From positions 1-64,000 of the forward strand of contig NZ_JAKIKS010000007.1 of assembly GCF_023284005.1 (NCBI RefSeq): a stretch of DNA of 64,000 nt, given 5' to 3'. The DNA comes from Shewanella surugensis (lineage in GTDB: Bacteria > Pseudomonadota > Gammaproteobacteria > Enterobacterales > Shewanellaceae). This document shows, piece after piece, positions 39,659-48,355 of this stretch; the stretch's first letter is position 1; each line of letters begins with the position of its first letter. Position numbers and translations under genes: made by a program. Under the pieces are notes generated by a model. That model did not search any database, was not told the DNA's origin, and worked only from the letters and a program-made list of their open reading frames with translations.

Positions 39659-41629
39659 TCAGATTGACACTGATCCATAGGAAAAATCTCGATGACGCTT
39701 GCCAATAAAATCGCTCCCTTTATGTTGCGTAAAAGCAATTACATCACTGGCACGCTTCAACAAAGAATCTAATTTAACATCAGGGAGAATCGCTTGCGTG
39801 ACCCCAAAACTCACCGAAACGACAAAATCATGCCCTGAATATTGCGTATTAATGGCCGACAGCGTTGCAGCATAATCTTCAGCCAATGCCCAAGCGGCCT
39901 CTTCGTTAACATTAGGCAATAAAATCATAAATTCTTCCCCACCCATGCGCGCAAAAATGGCATCATCAGGAATAAAAGGAGCAATCACTGCTACGATTTT
40001 TTTTAATACCCAATCACCCGTGGCATGACCAAAACAATCATTAATATTTTTAAAATCATCGATATCAAAACTAATGAGACTGAATTGGCGTTGTTCTTGC
40101 CTTGATTGTTGATAAAGTGCCATTCCCAACTCTTCGCCTGCGCTACGATTATAGATCCCCGTCAGCGGATCATTTTGCGCCAGCGCTTTATAGCGGCGTT
40201 TTTGCATCACACTAATAATCGTCCACAGCAGGAGGAAAAAAAGCCCCCCCACTAACAATGTCATGCCTAATCGCATCTGAGTTTGCTTACGTTCATTGAT
40301 TTGCTTCGCCGCAAAAAATAAGGCCTGCTGACGATCTAAACTTTGCACTTGCCTATCTTTTTCCAATAATTGTAATTTCGCACTTTCAAAAGTGGTCAGC
40401 TCACCTTGAATATCTTGCATTTTAATAGCGTTATACTCACCATATTGCTTACGATACATGAGCGCCTTATCAAGCTGCTGTGTTTTCTCATACAGCTCAG
40501 ATAAGCCCAATGTGGTATCGACTAATAATCGATTGATATCCAAATTTTTTGCACTCTCCAATGCCTGTAAATAATGCTTCTCCGCCAATGTAAACTGCTC
40601 TGCCCTTATAGCCATCTCAGCTAATGCGGCATAAATGAAGCCTAATTCAAGGGTACTATCATTATCAAGCGATAATCGATAGGCTTTGTCGAGCGTCGCT
40701 TGCGCCCGCTCCTCTTGATCCTTTAATAAATAAAGCTCACTCATCGAACGTAGCTGGCTCGATACCATTTCCATTTCACCCGCAGTATCGCATTCTTTTT
40801 TAGCATCAATAAGCAAGTCCATTAATCGACGCCGTTGAGCAGGATCCTCTTTTAAAGCATTCATCAAGCTATTAGCATGGATCCCTGATATATAGCAGCG
40901 CCTCATGGCATTCGTCACCTTATCTAAAGTGGCATATAAGGCATCGGTATATTGCAAGGCGGCATCAAAACGTGTCATACGAGACAGCATATCGACCATC
41001 ATCATATACACATAAGCTTCATTATCGATATCATCGACTGAGCCTAAAAAAGGCACTATTTGATTTAAGATCTGCAGGGTCTGAGTGACATCATCAAGAT
41101 CTGCGTAAATGGCCGCAAGCAATGCCAATATTTTTACATACTCCGCTTTAAGCATCTCAGGAGGAGGGCTTGCCATTTCAGCCTTAATAAAAGCCGTGGC
41201 TTTATCAGACTCACCCTTTAAGGCAAAAGAATGCCCTTTTAAAAAAACAAATCGATATTGTAAGGCCAAAGGCATGGATTTAAATATGGGCAATAACAGC
41301 TCGGTTTGCGTCGCCACATAATCCATATCAGTTCCCCTTAACGGGGTCAGTTCATCTAATTTTTGCTTAAAAAGCTGCTGAGGATCGATAGTCTCTTGAT
41401 TCGATTCATTGATTGCATCTGCTGCATTGATGACACTAACGGCTGGTGTTTCCAACACGCCATCTTTTAACATATCATCTTCAGCCGCCATTAACGGCAT
41501 ACTGACGCACAAACTTAACATCAATGGTAAGCGAGTGAATCCTTGGATCACCCGTCGAATAACGACGGGTCTGTTATCATCAATGCTCTTCCATAAGCCC
41601 CGCACAACAAAAATCAATAAATTAGCCAA
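39659..41629 (-). CDS. TPR-containing diguanylate cyclase (second of three)
   Basis: 656 residues with the same architecture as both neighbours: leader/membrane segment (~30-48), TPR-like region, coiled segment with LLEKDRQVQSLDRQQALFFA, one membrane span (~440-462) and C-terminal GGDEF with ARMGGEEFMILLP near residue 562. No RxxD inhibitory site (IPDDAIF before the loop), so it should not be product-inhibited at that site. It lies 27 bp upstream of the first copy. Closely matching segments such as MMVDMLSRMTR and the GGDEF core show that these two copies are the closest pair. Confidence 0.9.
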   Translation of the reverse strand: MANLLIFVVRGLWKSIDDNRPVVIRRVIQGFTRLPLMLSLCVSMPLMAAEDDMLKDGVLETPAVSVINAADAINESNQETIDPQQLFKQKLDELTPLRGTDMDYVATQTELLLPIFKSMPLALQYRFVFLKGHSFALKGESDKATAFIKAEMASPPPEMLKAEYVKILALLAAIYADLDDVTQTLQILNQIVPFLGSVDDIDNEAYVYMMMVDMLSRMTRFDAALQYTDALYATLDKVTNAMRRCYISGIHANSLMNALKEDPAQRRRLMDLLIDAKKECDTAGEMEMVSSQLRSMSELYLLKDQEERAQATLDKAYRLSLDNDSTLELGFIYAALAEMAIRAEQFTLAEKHYLQALESAKNLDINRLLVDTTLGLSELYEKTQQLDKALMYRKQYGEYNAIKMQDIQGELTTFESAKLQLLEKDRQVQSLDRQQALFFAAKQINERKQTQMRLGMTLLVGGLFFLLLWTIISVMQKRRYKALAQNDPLTGIYNRSAGEELGMALYQQSRQEQRQFSLISFDIDDFKNINDCFGHATGDWVLKKIVAVIAPFIPDDAIFARMGGEEFMILLPNVNEEAAWALAEDYAATLSAINTQYSGHDFVVSVSFGVTQAILPDVKLDSLLKRASDVIAFTQHKGSDFIGKRHRDFSYGSVSI

Positions 41630-41735
41630 ATCAATGCATCCTTAGCATAAAGTTTCCGTCCAAATTCATATCAAAGTGTTAAAAATACCCTTCTGCTTCC
41701 TTGCAGCTTCATCTTTATTTTTAAGTTTTTGCTCT

Positions 41736-43619
41736 TTAAGAGTTTGCCTTTTGAGAGCGTGCCCTTTGCGTCAGCGATCTTGGCTTAAATACTTTATTCA
41801 TGCTTTTATCGGCCATCACCACCTTGTTACCGCCTTGGGCCTTACCCGCATAAACCGCGTTATCCGCCCGTTGTAACATGGGATCCAAACTTAAGTCTGA
41901 CTCGGTATTTTGGGTTACACCAAAGCTGGCCGATAAGGTAAAGTCATGCCCACTGTGATGGCTATCAATGTTCCCTAGCGCTTTGCGGCATTTTTCGGCT
42001 AAATCAATCGCCTTGGTCTCATCAGTGAAGGGCAGTAAAATAACAAATTCCTCGCCGCCCATGCGGGCAAAAATATCCCCATCCCGCAAAATGGACTTCA
42101 CCACCTTAACCACTTTTTTAAGCGCCCAATCTCCCGTTGCGTGGCCAAAATTATCATTAATGCTTTTAAATAAATCCAAATCAAAGGCGATCACGCTAAA
42201 ATCGGCTTGCCGCGCGCACACTTGCACAAAGGTATTTTCGCCTAAATTTTGCCCCGCGCCGCGATTATAAATCCCTGTGAGTGCATCAGTTTGCGCCAAA
42301 CGCTTATAAGTGCGTTTTTGTTTCACACTCACCGCCGCCAAAATCACTAAAAAGCACACCCCGCCGACCAATAAAGTAACAAACAGCAGCATATTAGTGC
42401 GCTCACGCTCGGCAATTTGCTTATTGGCTAAATACAAGTCGCGCTCACGGTTTAAAAAGCTCAATTGGCGCTCTTTTTCTAAAAAATCTAATTTTGAGGT
42501 TTCAAAGGCAATGATCAAACTTTGGGTCTCCCCCAGCACCGCGAAATAGTTATCTTGATATTGCTTACGATACTGAAGTGCTTCAGGCGTTTCGCCAAGC
42601 TTTTCACTCAATGTAGACAAAGGTAAATAAATCTTGGCTAACAACTCCTTATCACCCAGCTCATTAGCAACACTTAACGCCTTGAGTAATCTTGCTTTAG
42701 CGGTAATTAATTGCTGCTCTTGCTTGTCGACTTCGGCCAATAAAACCAATGCTGAGGCGACATCGTATTCATAGGACACCGCCAGTGATAGTGCTAAGGC
42801 TCGCTCTAATTTACTGCGCGCCACAACAAGCTCATTTTGCTCCATCAATAACGATGCTTGCCCTCTTAGCGCCACAGCCATCATCATGGTTTCATCAGCT
42901 TCCTGACACTCATATAAGGCATCGGTATACAACTTAAACAAGCTTGGCCATTCTTGTTTATTTACCCGATAGACATTATCCATACTCTCGGCATACACAG
43001 AGGTGGTAAAACAGCGAAAGCGCGGAGCTTGAATATTATCTAATTTAGCATACAAAATATGCGCGTATTTTAGCGCCTCAGCGTGCATTTTCATCAAGCC
43101 AAACAATTCGATTGCTTGACGATAACCCAATACCTCTATATCTATATTATTCACCTGTGATAATAAAGGTAAAAATTGATGTAAAGCCTGCAAAGCGTCT
43201 GAATATTGATTATTATAAGTATGAATATTAGCTAATAAGACTAGAGCACGAGTATGATATTCAACTAAATGGCTATCAGTTTTAGTCGTTAATTTTTGCT
43301 GTAATAAATCAACAGCCTTATCTATCTGCCCACTCAAAGTTAAAGATTGTGCTTTTAGCAGAACAAAACGATATTGAAGCACTGGCGACACTTTGTTTAA
43401 CAAAGGGCTTAACTCTATTAACTCTTTTGAGATCCTAGCAGGAAACCTTGAACGTAAAGGTTCTAACTCCGTTAATTTAGCTTCAAATTGAACGATCAAA
43501 TCTTGACGCTCATCAGCAACTGATAATTTAGGGAAGAAACAAGCAATAAATACAAAACATGGGAAAATAAACAATAATCGAGAGTGAATTACTCTTGAAT
43601 TAAACATTAAGAATCCCAT
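41736..43619 (-). CDS. TPR-containing diguanylate cyclase (third of three, next to the borosin pair)
   Basis: 627 residues from the ATG at 43619, chosen because AAGGAAG lies six bases upstream; an in-frame ATG 14 codons earlier has no site. Architecture matches the other two: leader/membrane segment, TPR-like repeats, coiled segment with FLEKERQLSFLNRERDLYLA, one membrane span, and GGDEF with ARMGGEEFVILLP near residue 521. Unlike its sisters it keeps an RxxD inhibitory site (RDGDIF just before the loop), so it should be subject to c-di-GMP feedback. It begins 52 bp after the precursor peptide gene on the same strand, so it may be in one transcript with the borosin genes. Confidence 0.9.
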   Translation of the reverse strand: MGFLMFNSRVIHSRLLFIFPCFVFIACFFPKLSVADERQDLIVQFEAKLTELEPLRSRFPARISKELIELSPLLNKVSPVLQYRFVLLKAQSLTLSGQIDKAVDLLQQKLTTKTDSHLVEYHTRALVLLANIHTYNNQYSDALQALHQFLPLLSQVNNIDIEVLGYRQAIELFGLMKMHAEALKYAHILYAKLDNIQAPRFRCFTTSVYAESMDNVYRVNKQEWPSLFKLYTDALYECQEADETMMMAVALRGQASLLMEQNELVVARSKLERALALSLAVSYEYDVASALVLLAEVDKQEQQLITAKARLLKALSVANELGDKELLAKIYLPLSTLSEKLGETPEALQYRKQYQDNYFAVLGETQSLIIAFETSKLDFLEKERQLSFLNRERDLYLANKQIAERERTNMLLFVTLLVGGVCFLVILAAVSVKQKRTYKRLAQTDALTGIYNRGAGQNLGENTFVQVCARQADFSVIAFDLDLFKSINDNFGHATGDWALKKVVKVVKSILRDGDIFARMGGEEFVILLPFTDETKAIDLAEKCRKALGNIDSHHSGHDFTLSASFGVTQNTESDLSLDPMLQRADNAVYAGKAQGGNKVVMADKSMNKVFKPRSLTQRARSQKANS

Positions 43620-43671
43620 GAATACTTCCTTAAAAATTAATAATAAAAACAAATATATCAATAACTATATA

Positions 43672-43878
43672 TTAATCTAACGAGACCACATTCTTCCCAT
43701 ACACTTGATTATCCCCACTGATATCAGATAATTTATCCACATCACCATCGAGCATGGCGGCTTTTTCATCATCGGTTAAATTTTCTGCATCCATTATCGA
43801 CTCAGGATCGGCGATAAATTGATCTTTTAATTCGGCATCCGTGCTTAACTTGGCTAATAGGCCGTCTAAATTTGACAT
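43672..43878 (-). CDS. sonA: SonA-like split-borosin precursor peptide
   Basis: A 68-residue acidic peptide with a strong ribosome site (AAGGAGA, 7 bases before ATG). Residues 1-50 (MSNLDGLLAKLSTDAELKDQ, FIADPESIMDAENLTDDEKA, AMLDGDVDKL) fit the LigA-like helical borosin-binding domain of SonA, with the family pattern Leu-x4-Asp-Pro-Glu-x5 and LTDDEKAAML-x-GD. The C-terminal tail SDISGDNQVYGKNVVSLD would be the core, with the hydrophobic run Val64-Val65 a plausible site for backbone N-methylation by analogy with SonA. The methyltransferase gene lies upstream on the same strand. The call rests on family resemblance plus pairing; methylation sites are inference. Confidence 0.8.
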   Translation of the reverse strand: MSNLDGLLAKLSTDAELKDQFIADPESIMDAENLTDDEKAAMLDGDVDKLSDISGDNQVYGKNVVSLD

Positions 43879-43930
43879 AAGTCAATCTCCTTATTGTTTG
43901 AAAAAAGTAAAAAAATATTATTGTTGTTAT

Positions 43931-44028
43931 TACTTGCTACTTGCTACTTGCTACTTGCTACTTGCTACTTGCTACTTGCTACTTGCTACTTGCTACTTGC
44001 TACTTGCTACTTGCTACTTGCTACTTGC
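43931..44028. repeat. 14 perfect tandem copies of a heptamer between the borosin genes
   Basis: TACTTGC repeated 14 times without error (98 bp) lies between the methyltransferase stop and the precursor start. On the coding (minus) strand the unit is GCAAGTA, which yields a TAG stop every 21 bases in every frame, so it is not translated in that direction. The plus strand is open (LLLATCY repeated) only because the heptamer has no stop codons there. Uniform perfect copies suggest ongoing slippage, i.e. a copy-number variable tract. Confidence 0.95.
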
Positions 44029-44130
44029 AGTAAGAGCTACTCTCCACAGGAGAACAACACTTCCTCTGCATTAAAACACCACTCATTTACGACAAAAAAT
44101 AATCACGGAAAACACTAATGGCCTCAAATA

Positions 44131-44949
44131 CTAACCAAAATCATCGGCGCTAATGCCTAATTGGGTCAGCGCTTGATGATTAAGCGTTAATTTTTCACTG
44201 GGTGGAATGCATAAAGTGCTAATATCGGTCAACCTAGCATTAGGCAAGTCCTTTAACCTCAACGTTTCAATTCGCGGCGATTGGATAGGCAAGGTCGCCG
44301 CCTCATAGATAATGATTTCATGCTCCAGTGGATACCATTGTTGCAGCAACTCCACCAAGACTTGTAATTTATCACTCGTAGTATGGAACTTTGTCAGGGT
44401 ATGCTCGCCCGCTAGACCAATTTGCCACAGCACCAGATAAGCCGCCGCAGAGACTGCATGCTGGTAGTACATAAATTGGCTCGCTTCGAAGCTTTGATGG
44501 CCAGAGCTGGCAGGATCGACCCCTAAATCGGCCCAAAGACAGGCTTCAGCCGATACCCCAGGCTCCATTTGGGCCCGATAGCCTTCGCGCTGTAATTGCT
44601 CTACAGCCATGTGACCCACACAGGCGAAGACACCGGGATGGCCGTATAAAGCGCAAACCACTTTTTTGCCTAAGTACACTTGGGTAACAATCGCTGCAAC
44701 CATTTGGGCATACGTCTCACGGCGATTTTTAACCTCCCCCTTTTGCGCGTAAAAAGGCTGCAAACTGCGGACATCTTTATTTAAACGACCTACCCAACGC
44801 TCAGCAAAGCCATCGGGCATTAAGGTAAAGACGACCTCTGCATGCTCAATATAACTTTGACTTAATACGGTAATTTGCCCTGCGAGATTTAATCCTGTGC
44901 CGACGCACACGAGACTGCCTTGTTGTTTACTATCCATACTGTCTATCAT
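44131..44949 (-). CDS. sonM: SonM-like borosin alpha-N-methyltransferase
   Basis: 272 residues from the ATG at 44949 (a TTG one codon upstream is also open). It has the tetrapyrrole-methylase-like fold: GSLVCVGTGLNLAGQITVLS at the N-terminus, FAERWVGRLN, KGEVKNRRETYAQMV, then CALYGHPGVFACVGHMAVEQ and EPGVSAEACLWADLGVDPAS, SGHQSFEASQFMYYQHA. This matches SonM of Shewanella, which uses S-adenosylmethionine to methylate backbone amides of a separate precursor. Unlike fungal borosins, no core peptide is fused to the enzyme. The separate precursor lies 250 bp downstream. The C-terminal part (LTLNHQALTQLGISADDFG) is also conserved in this branch. Confidence 0.88.
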   Translation of the reverse strand: MIDSMDSKQQGSLVCVGTGLNLAGQITVLSQSYIEHAEVVFTLMPDGFAERWVGRLNKDVRSLQPFYAQKGEVKNRRETYAQMVAAIVTQVYLGKKVVCALYGHPGVFACVGHMAVEQLQREGYRAQMEPGVSAEACLWADLGVDPASSGHQSFEASQFMYYQHAVSAAAYLVLWQIGLAGEHTLTKFHTTSDKLQVLVELLQQWYPLEHEIIIYEAATLPIQSPRIETLRLKDLPNARLTDISTLCIPPSEKLTLNHQALTQLGISADDFG

Positions 44950-44952
44950 CAA

Positions 44953-45987
44953 CTCTATCCATCAGCCTTATCGACTCATCCAATTTTCAACGCATTGTTT
45001 ACAACGCTATCATTGAGAAACTAGAAAAATCGGTTGGTAAACCTTGCTTATAAACCGTAAGCGATCTCATTCGTATTATTTTTGTTTTTAGTTTTAGTTT
45101 TAGTTTAATCGTTACGTTTGGTTTTACGTCCTTGTTTCATGATGTTTTTAAACACTTGAAATAATTTAACTTATTTGAAATCATTAACAGCTCAATTTAA
45201 CGATATTAATAATACATTGATTTTAAACGGCTTATGCTTAACAGTATGATTTTTTAATGGTCTCGTTTTTCTGAACACTGATAATCTTACCGCTGATCTT
45301 TAAATTTTAATAACATGGGCAGATAACAATAGCTGCAGAAAGGTCTCATTCTATAGCTTAAAAATAGACACCTAAAAACCAAGTGATGTCCCATAGCTCA
45401 TCTTTTTTGTTTCTTGCAAGCAATCTACATGAAATACGGTTATTTTCCAACATTTTTATCACATAAGTAACTATAAAAGCCGAGACTCTTTTACTTTATT
45501 CATACTGGCCTTTTGGTTGACAACACAGTCTAAAATACGCGGGTAGTATAAAATGACAATAAAACTAAAAACACAACATATTCAACCAGTAAAATTTAAT
45601 GTTCGCATTTCATTTTATCAATTTTCTGTCGAGCCACTATAAAGCAGTAGCATAATTTATTGCTATACTTCATTGGATAATCACGACAAGCTGTCAAAAT
45701 TAGGCTTATTCGACGTTATTGCTCTCCAGTATCCTAATAATAACCCTTTTGACCTTATTCGATTTAGACATTTAATTAAAATGTTTAGCACTGCTCATTC
45801 TATTACTGTTGTCACAACAGCGACCCTTTATATCAACGATGACATAACGCTCCCTCGCTAGCTCCATGTAGGCCAATCAACAACACCTCCAACGCAACAG
45901 ACTCAGCAAGAAATGAAAAATAATACCAAATCACTAAATTTAATTGAACTATTGCCAAAGTGGTGACTCAATATAAAATCAATGTTA
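44953..45987. other. Long non-coding, AT-rich region between sonM and bamE
   Basis: About 1 kb without a gene I can support. It holds low-complexity runs, e.g. consecutive TTTTAG units near 45083-45106. The promoter for the minus-strand borosin operon should lie in the first 150 bp. A 62-codon plus-strand frame starting at TTG (45673) has no ribosome site and no recognisable family. Confidence 0.5.
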
Positions 45988-46058
45988 TAAACTTGTATGC
46001 CTAACAAGTTTACAGGGCCAAGCCACGAGCAGTAAGATAACCCTTGTCAGCAAGGGGA
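45988..46058 (+). promoter_or_regulatory. Possible structured leader upstream of bamE
   Basis: Two hairpins precede bamE. TAAACTTGT / ACAAGTTTA (9 bp, 7-base loop, 45988-46012) comes first. CCAAGC (46018-46023) can then pair with GCTTGG (46052-46057), enclosing CCCTTG-TCAG-CAAGGG (46039-46054 region). The nesting suggests a folded 5' leader. It does not match a riboswitch class I know. Confidence 0.35.
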
Positions 46059-46104
46059 GTGCTTGGGTATTATGATCTCAGATTTTTATGAAGTAGCGCA
46101 TTCA

Positions 46105-46593
46105 ATGACAATTAAAAAACAAAGTCTTATTTTATTGGGCGCCGCTGCGCTCTCTTTATCACTTAGTGCATGTAGTGTATTTGATTGGTTAATCTATAAA
46201 CCCGATGTTGCTCAAGGCAACTACATGGAAAAACAGCAAGTTGAAAAACTTCGCATGGAAATGACCAAAGAGCAAGTGCAATATATTTTGGGAAGACCCG
46301 TATTGCATGACAGCTTTGCTGACAATACTTGGTACTATGTTTACCAATTTAAAAGTGGACGTGATGCCAGCATCATTCATAAAGAACTGATTATCCGTTT
46401 TAGTGATGATAAATTAATTCAAGCTGAAGGCGATTATGATTTGAGTCCCGACTTTAACACGCCTCTAGATGAAAGCCGTTTACCTGACATCAACAGTCCA
46501 GTAGCTGATGATGTTAATAGCAGCATTAATGATAATATGGGGATCCCGCAAACAGGTATGCCCCCAATGGGCAAGCAAAACCCAGCCCAATAG
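46105..46593 (+). CDS. bamE: BamE (SmpA), outer-membrane assembly lipoprotein
   Basis: The ATG at 46105 is preferred because it gives a standard lipoprotein leader, MTIKKQSLILLGAAALSLSL ending in lipobox LSAC (Cys 24). An upstream ATG at 46063 would only add a non-leader extension. The mature part has the BamE fold: YKPDVAQGNYMEKQQVEKLR, then the MTKEQVQYILGRPVLHD motif that contacts BamA/phosphatidylglycerol, and DNTWYYVYQFKSGR. BamE stabilises the BamABCDE machine that inserts beta-barrel proteins. The Asn/Pro/Met-rich C-terminal tail (~50 residues) is longer than in E. coli. The gene faces ratB-ratA across a terminator, the usual gammaproteobacterial arrangement. Confidence 0.95.
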   Translation: MTIKKQSLILLGAAALSLSLSACSVFDWLIYKPDVAQGNYMEKQQVEKLRMEMTKEQVQYILGRPVLHDSFADNTWYYVYQFKSGRDASIIHKELIIRFSDDKLIQAEGDYDLSPDFNTPLDESRLPDINSPVADDVNSSINDNMGIPQTGMPPMGKQNPAQ

Positions 46594-46667
46594 CCCGCTT
46601 ATCAATGATATGTTTATAGAAGCTATGTTGATAACACCAACTACGCGCTAAAAGATCTGACAACAAT

Positions 46668-46703
46668 AAATGCCCAAGTGAATGATTATTCGCTTGGGCA
46701 TTT
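46668..46703. terminator. Rho-independent terminator after bamE
   Basis: A 16-bp stem (AAATGCCCAAGTGAAT / ATTCGCTTGGGCATTT, one G-U pair) with a four-base loop, followed by TTTGTTTG. It separates convergent bamE and ratB. Confidence 0.85.
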
Positions 46704-46772
46704 TGTTTGAAGGAAGATAGTGCTCGTGTTGAGGTTTATACCCATCAAACTAAACAGGATTAGTACTAAAGA

Positions 46773-47138
46773 CTAGGCTCGGCCACCGGTTTTTTTATTG
46801 GCTCTGCCCTCTTCTTTGGCTTTTTCGGCACGTTTACGGCGAACATCTTTAGGATCCGCAATTAATGCACGATACACTTCAATTCTTTGGCCTTTTTGAA
46901 TAAGCTCATCATGCTTAACGAGACGACTAAAAATGCCTAATTTGACCTGTTCAAGATCAATCTCCGGAAAAAACTGACCGATATCACTCTGCTTGACCAC
47001 ATCAATACAGCTTGTCCCTGGCAAGACCTTAACTTGTACTCTTTTTTGCTGATGAGGTAATGCGTAGATCACTTCAACATTAAAGGCTAACGGTTCACTA
47101 AGGGCTTCTTTACTGCTAAAAGCTTTTTGTTCACTCAT
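46773..47138 (-). CDS. ratB: RnfH/RatB family protein
   Basis: 121 residues with the RnfH ubiquitin-like fold: VEVIYALPHQQKRVQVKVLP, then IDLEQVKLGIFSRLVKHDEL and QRIEVYRALIADPKDVRRKR, followed by a Lys/Arg/Gly-rich tail. The role is unclear; in E. coli it is encoded next to ratA and was once taken for its antitoxin. Here it overlaps the end of ratA by four bases (ATGA), so the pair is translationally coupled. Confidence 0.9.
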   Translation of the reverse strand: MSEQKAFSSKEALSEPLAFNVEVIYALPHQQKRVQVKVLPGTSCIDVVKQSDIGQFFPEIDLEQVKLGIFSRLVKHDELIQKGQRIEVYRALIADPKDVRRKRAEKAKEEGRANKKTGGRA

Positions 47139-47569
47139 GACTTATACACGACCTTAGCTCTACCGGTAAATGCGGTCACCATTGATGACATCAATTCTTT
47201 AAATACCTTGCCGAAGGCTTTTTCAACCAAGAAATTGGAAAATTCAAAATTAAGCTCGAAATCAATTTGACACGCATCCTCGGCCAACTCAGTAAAACGC
47301 CACTCCCCTTGCAAATGTTTAAAGGGGCCGTTTTCTAATACCAATACAATACGCTTACCTGGCTCAACTTGATTGCGGGTGGTAAAACTTTTACTCATCC
47401 CCGCTTTAGCCACATCAACCGAAGCCAACATGGTTTCACCATCGAAGGTCAATACTTTACCGCCCACACAACCGGGTAAGAACTCTTGATAAGAATCTAC
47501 ATCGTTGACGAGATCATACATCTGCATAGCACTAAACCGTACCAACATGCTGCGAGAAATCTGTGTCAT
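47135..47569 (-). CDS. ratA: RatA, START/SRPBCC-fold protein
   Basis: 144 residues starting MTQISRSMLVRFSAMQMYDL, with NDVDSYQEFLPGCVGGKVLT, GPFKHLQGEWRFTELAEDAC and a C-terminal helix MSSMVTAFTGRAKVVY. This is the coenzyme Q-binding COQ10/RatA family (START-like pocket). In E. coli RatA was reported to bind the 50S subunit and block subunit joining; COQ10 relatives bind ubiquinone. It is divergent from smpB, with about 200 bp between them, as in other gammaproteobacteria. Confidence 0.93.
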   Translation of the reverse strand: MTQISRSMLVRFSAMQMYDLVNDVDSYQEFLPGCVGGKVLTFDGETMLASVDVAKAGMSKSFTTRNQVEPGKRIVLVLENGPFKHLQGEWRFTELAEDACQIDFELNFEFSNFLVEKAFGKVFKELMSSMVTAFTGRAKVVYKS

Positions 47570-47767
47570 TTCGCTTATTACACTCGATAACTGAATTCAA
47601 TAAACCGATTTTAACATGAACTGTATAAAACGTATATTTTCTATCGCTCGCTTCAATCAAAGTTTTTTGTATAAAAAAAGAACAATTCGCACCTATCGCA
47701 AAAATATTTACTAAAAAGTGGCCTTGGGCAATTCCAAATTGTTTGACTCTGAGTATAATAGCCTGCT

Positions 47768-48253
47768 ATGGCTAAGAAAAAATCAAAAACCCCAAGCGCT
47801 TCAATCGCACGTAATAAACGTGCCACCTTCGATTACAAATTCGAAGAAAAATTAGAAGCAGGTTTGTCCCTCATGGGGTGGGAAGTTAAATCAATTCGTA
47901 TGGGCAAGGTCAACTTGTCTGAAAGCTATGTATTCCTAAGAGATGGCGAAGCCTATTTATTTGGTTGTACTATAGCCCCACTCAATACCGCATCGACCCA
48001 TGTTGTGTGCGACCCTCTGCGCTCAAGAAAACTCCTATTGAAGCGCAAAGAATTAGATAAGTTACAAGGGCTGGTTGATCGTAAAGGCTATTCCATTGTG
48101 CCCATTTCCATGTATTGGCAAAAAGGCGCATGGGTCAAAATTGAAATCGGTTTAGGTAAAGGTAAAAAAGAACACGATAAACGTGATGACACCAAAGATC
48201 GCGAATGGCAGATAGAAAAAGCCCGTACCATTAAGAACTCTGTCCGCCAATAA
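47768..48253 (+). CDS. smpB: SmpB, tmRNA-binding protein
   Basis: 161 residues: [40 protein letters not shown], then [20 protein letters not shown], and the basic C-terminal tail [20 protein letters not shown] which enters the mRNA channel. SmpB carries tmRNA to stalled ribosomes for trans-translation. The ssrA gene follows 102 bp downstream on the same strand. Length and sequence are normal. Confidence 0.98.
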   Translation: MAKKKSKTPSASIARNKRATFDYKFEEKLEAGLSLMGWEVKSIRMGKVNLSESYVFLRDGEAYLFGCTIAPLNTASTHVVCDPLRSRKLLLKRKELDKLQGLVDRKGYSIVPISMYWQKGAWVKIEIGLGKGKKEHDKRDDTKDREWQIEKARTIKNSVRQ

Positions 48254-48355
48254 GTCATTTCTGTTTAAGATAGAACATTTAACCAGCAAACGGTTGTTAA
48301 TTTGTATAAACTGCTTGGTGATATGCTACTAAGCAGTTATTATTAATCTGTACTT

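Noticed and set aside
43931..44028. CRISPR array
   Set aside because: Unit is 7 bp without spacers, so it is a simple tandem repeat.
43841..44118. Plus-strand frames with LLLATCY repeats across the heptamer tract
   Set aside because: Open only because TACTTGC repeats contain no stop in that direction; no ribosome site, and they overlap the precursor gene in antisense.
45673..45861. 62-residue plus-strand ORF starting at TTG upstream of bamE
   Set aside because: No ribosome site, no recognisable family and AT-rich non-coding surroundings.
45988..46058. GEMM c-di-GMP riboswitch upstream of bamE (considered because of nearby GGDEF genes)
   Set aside because: The conserved GEMM motifs are absent.
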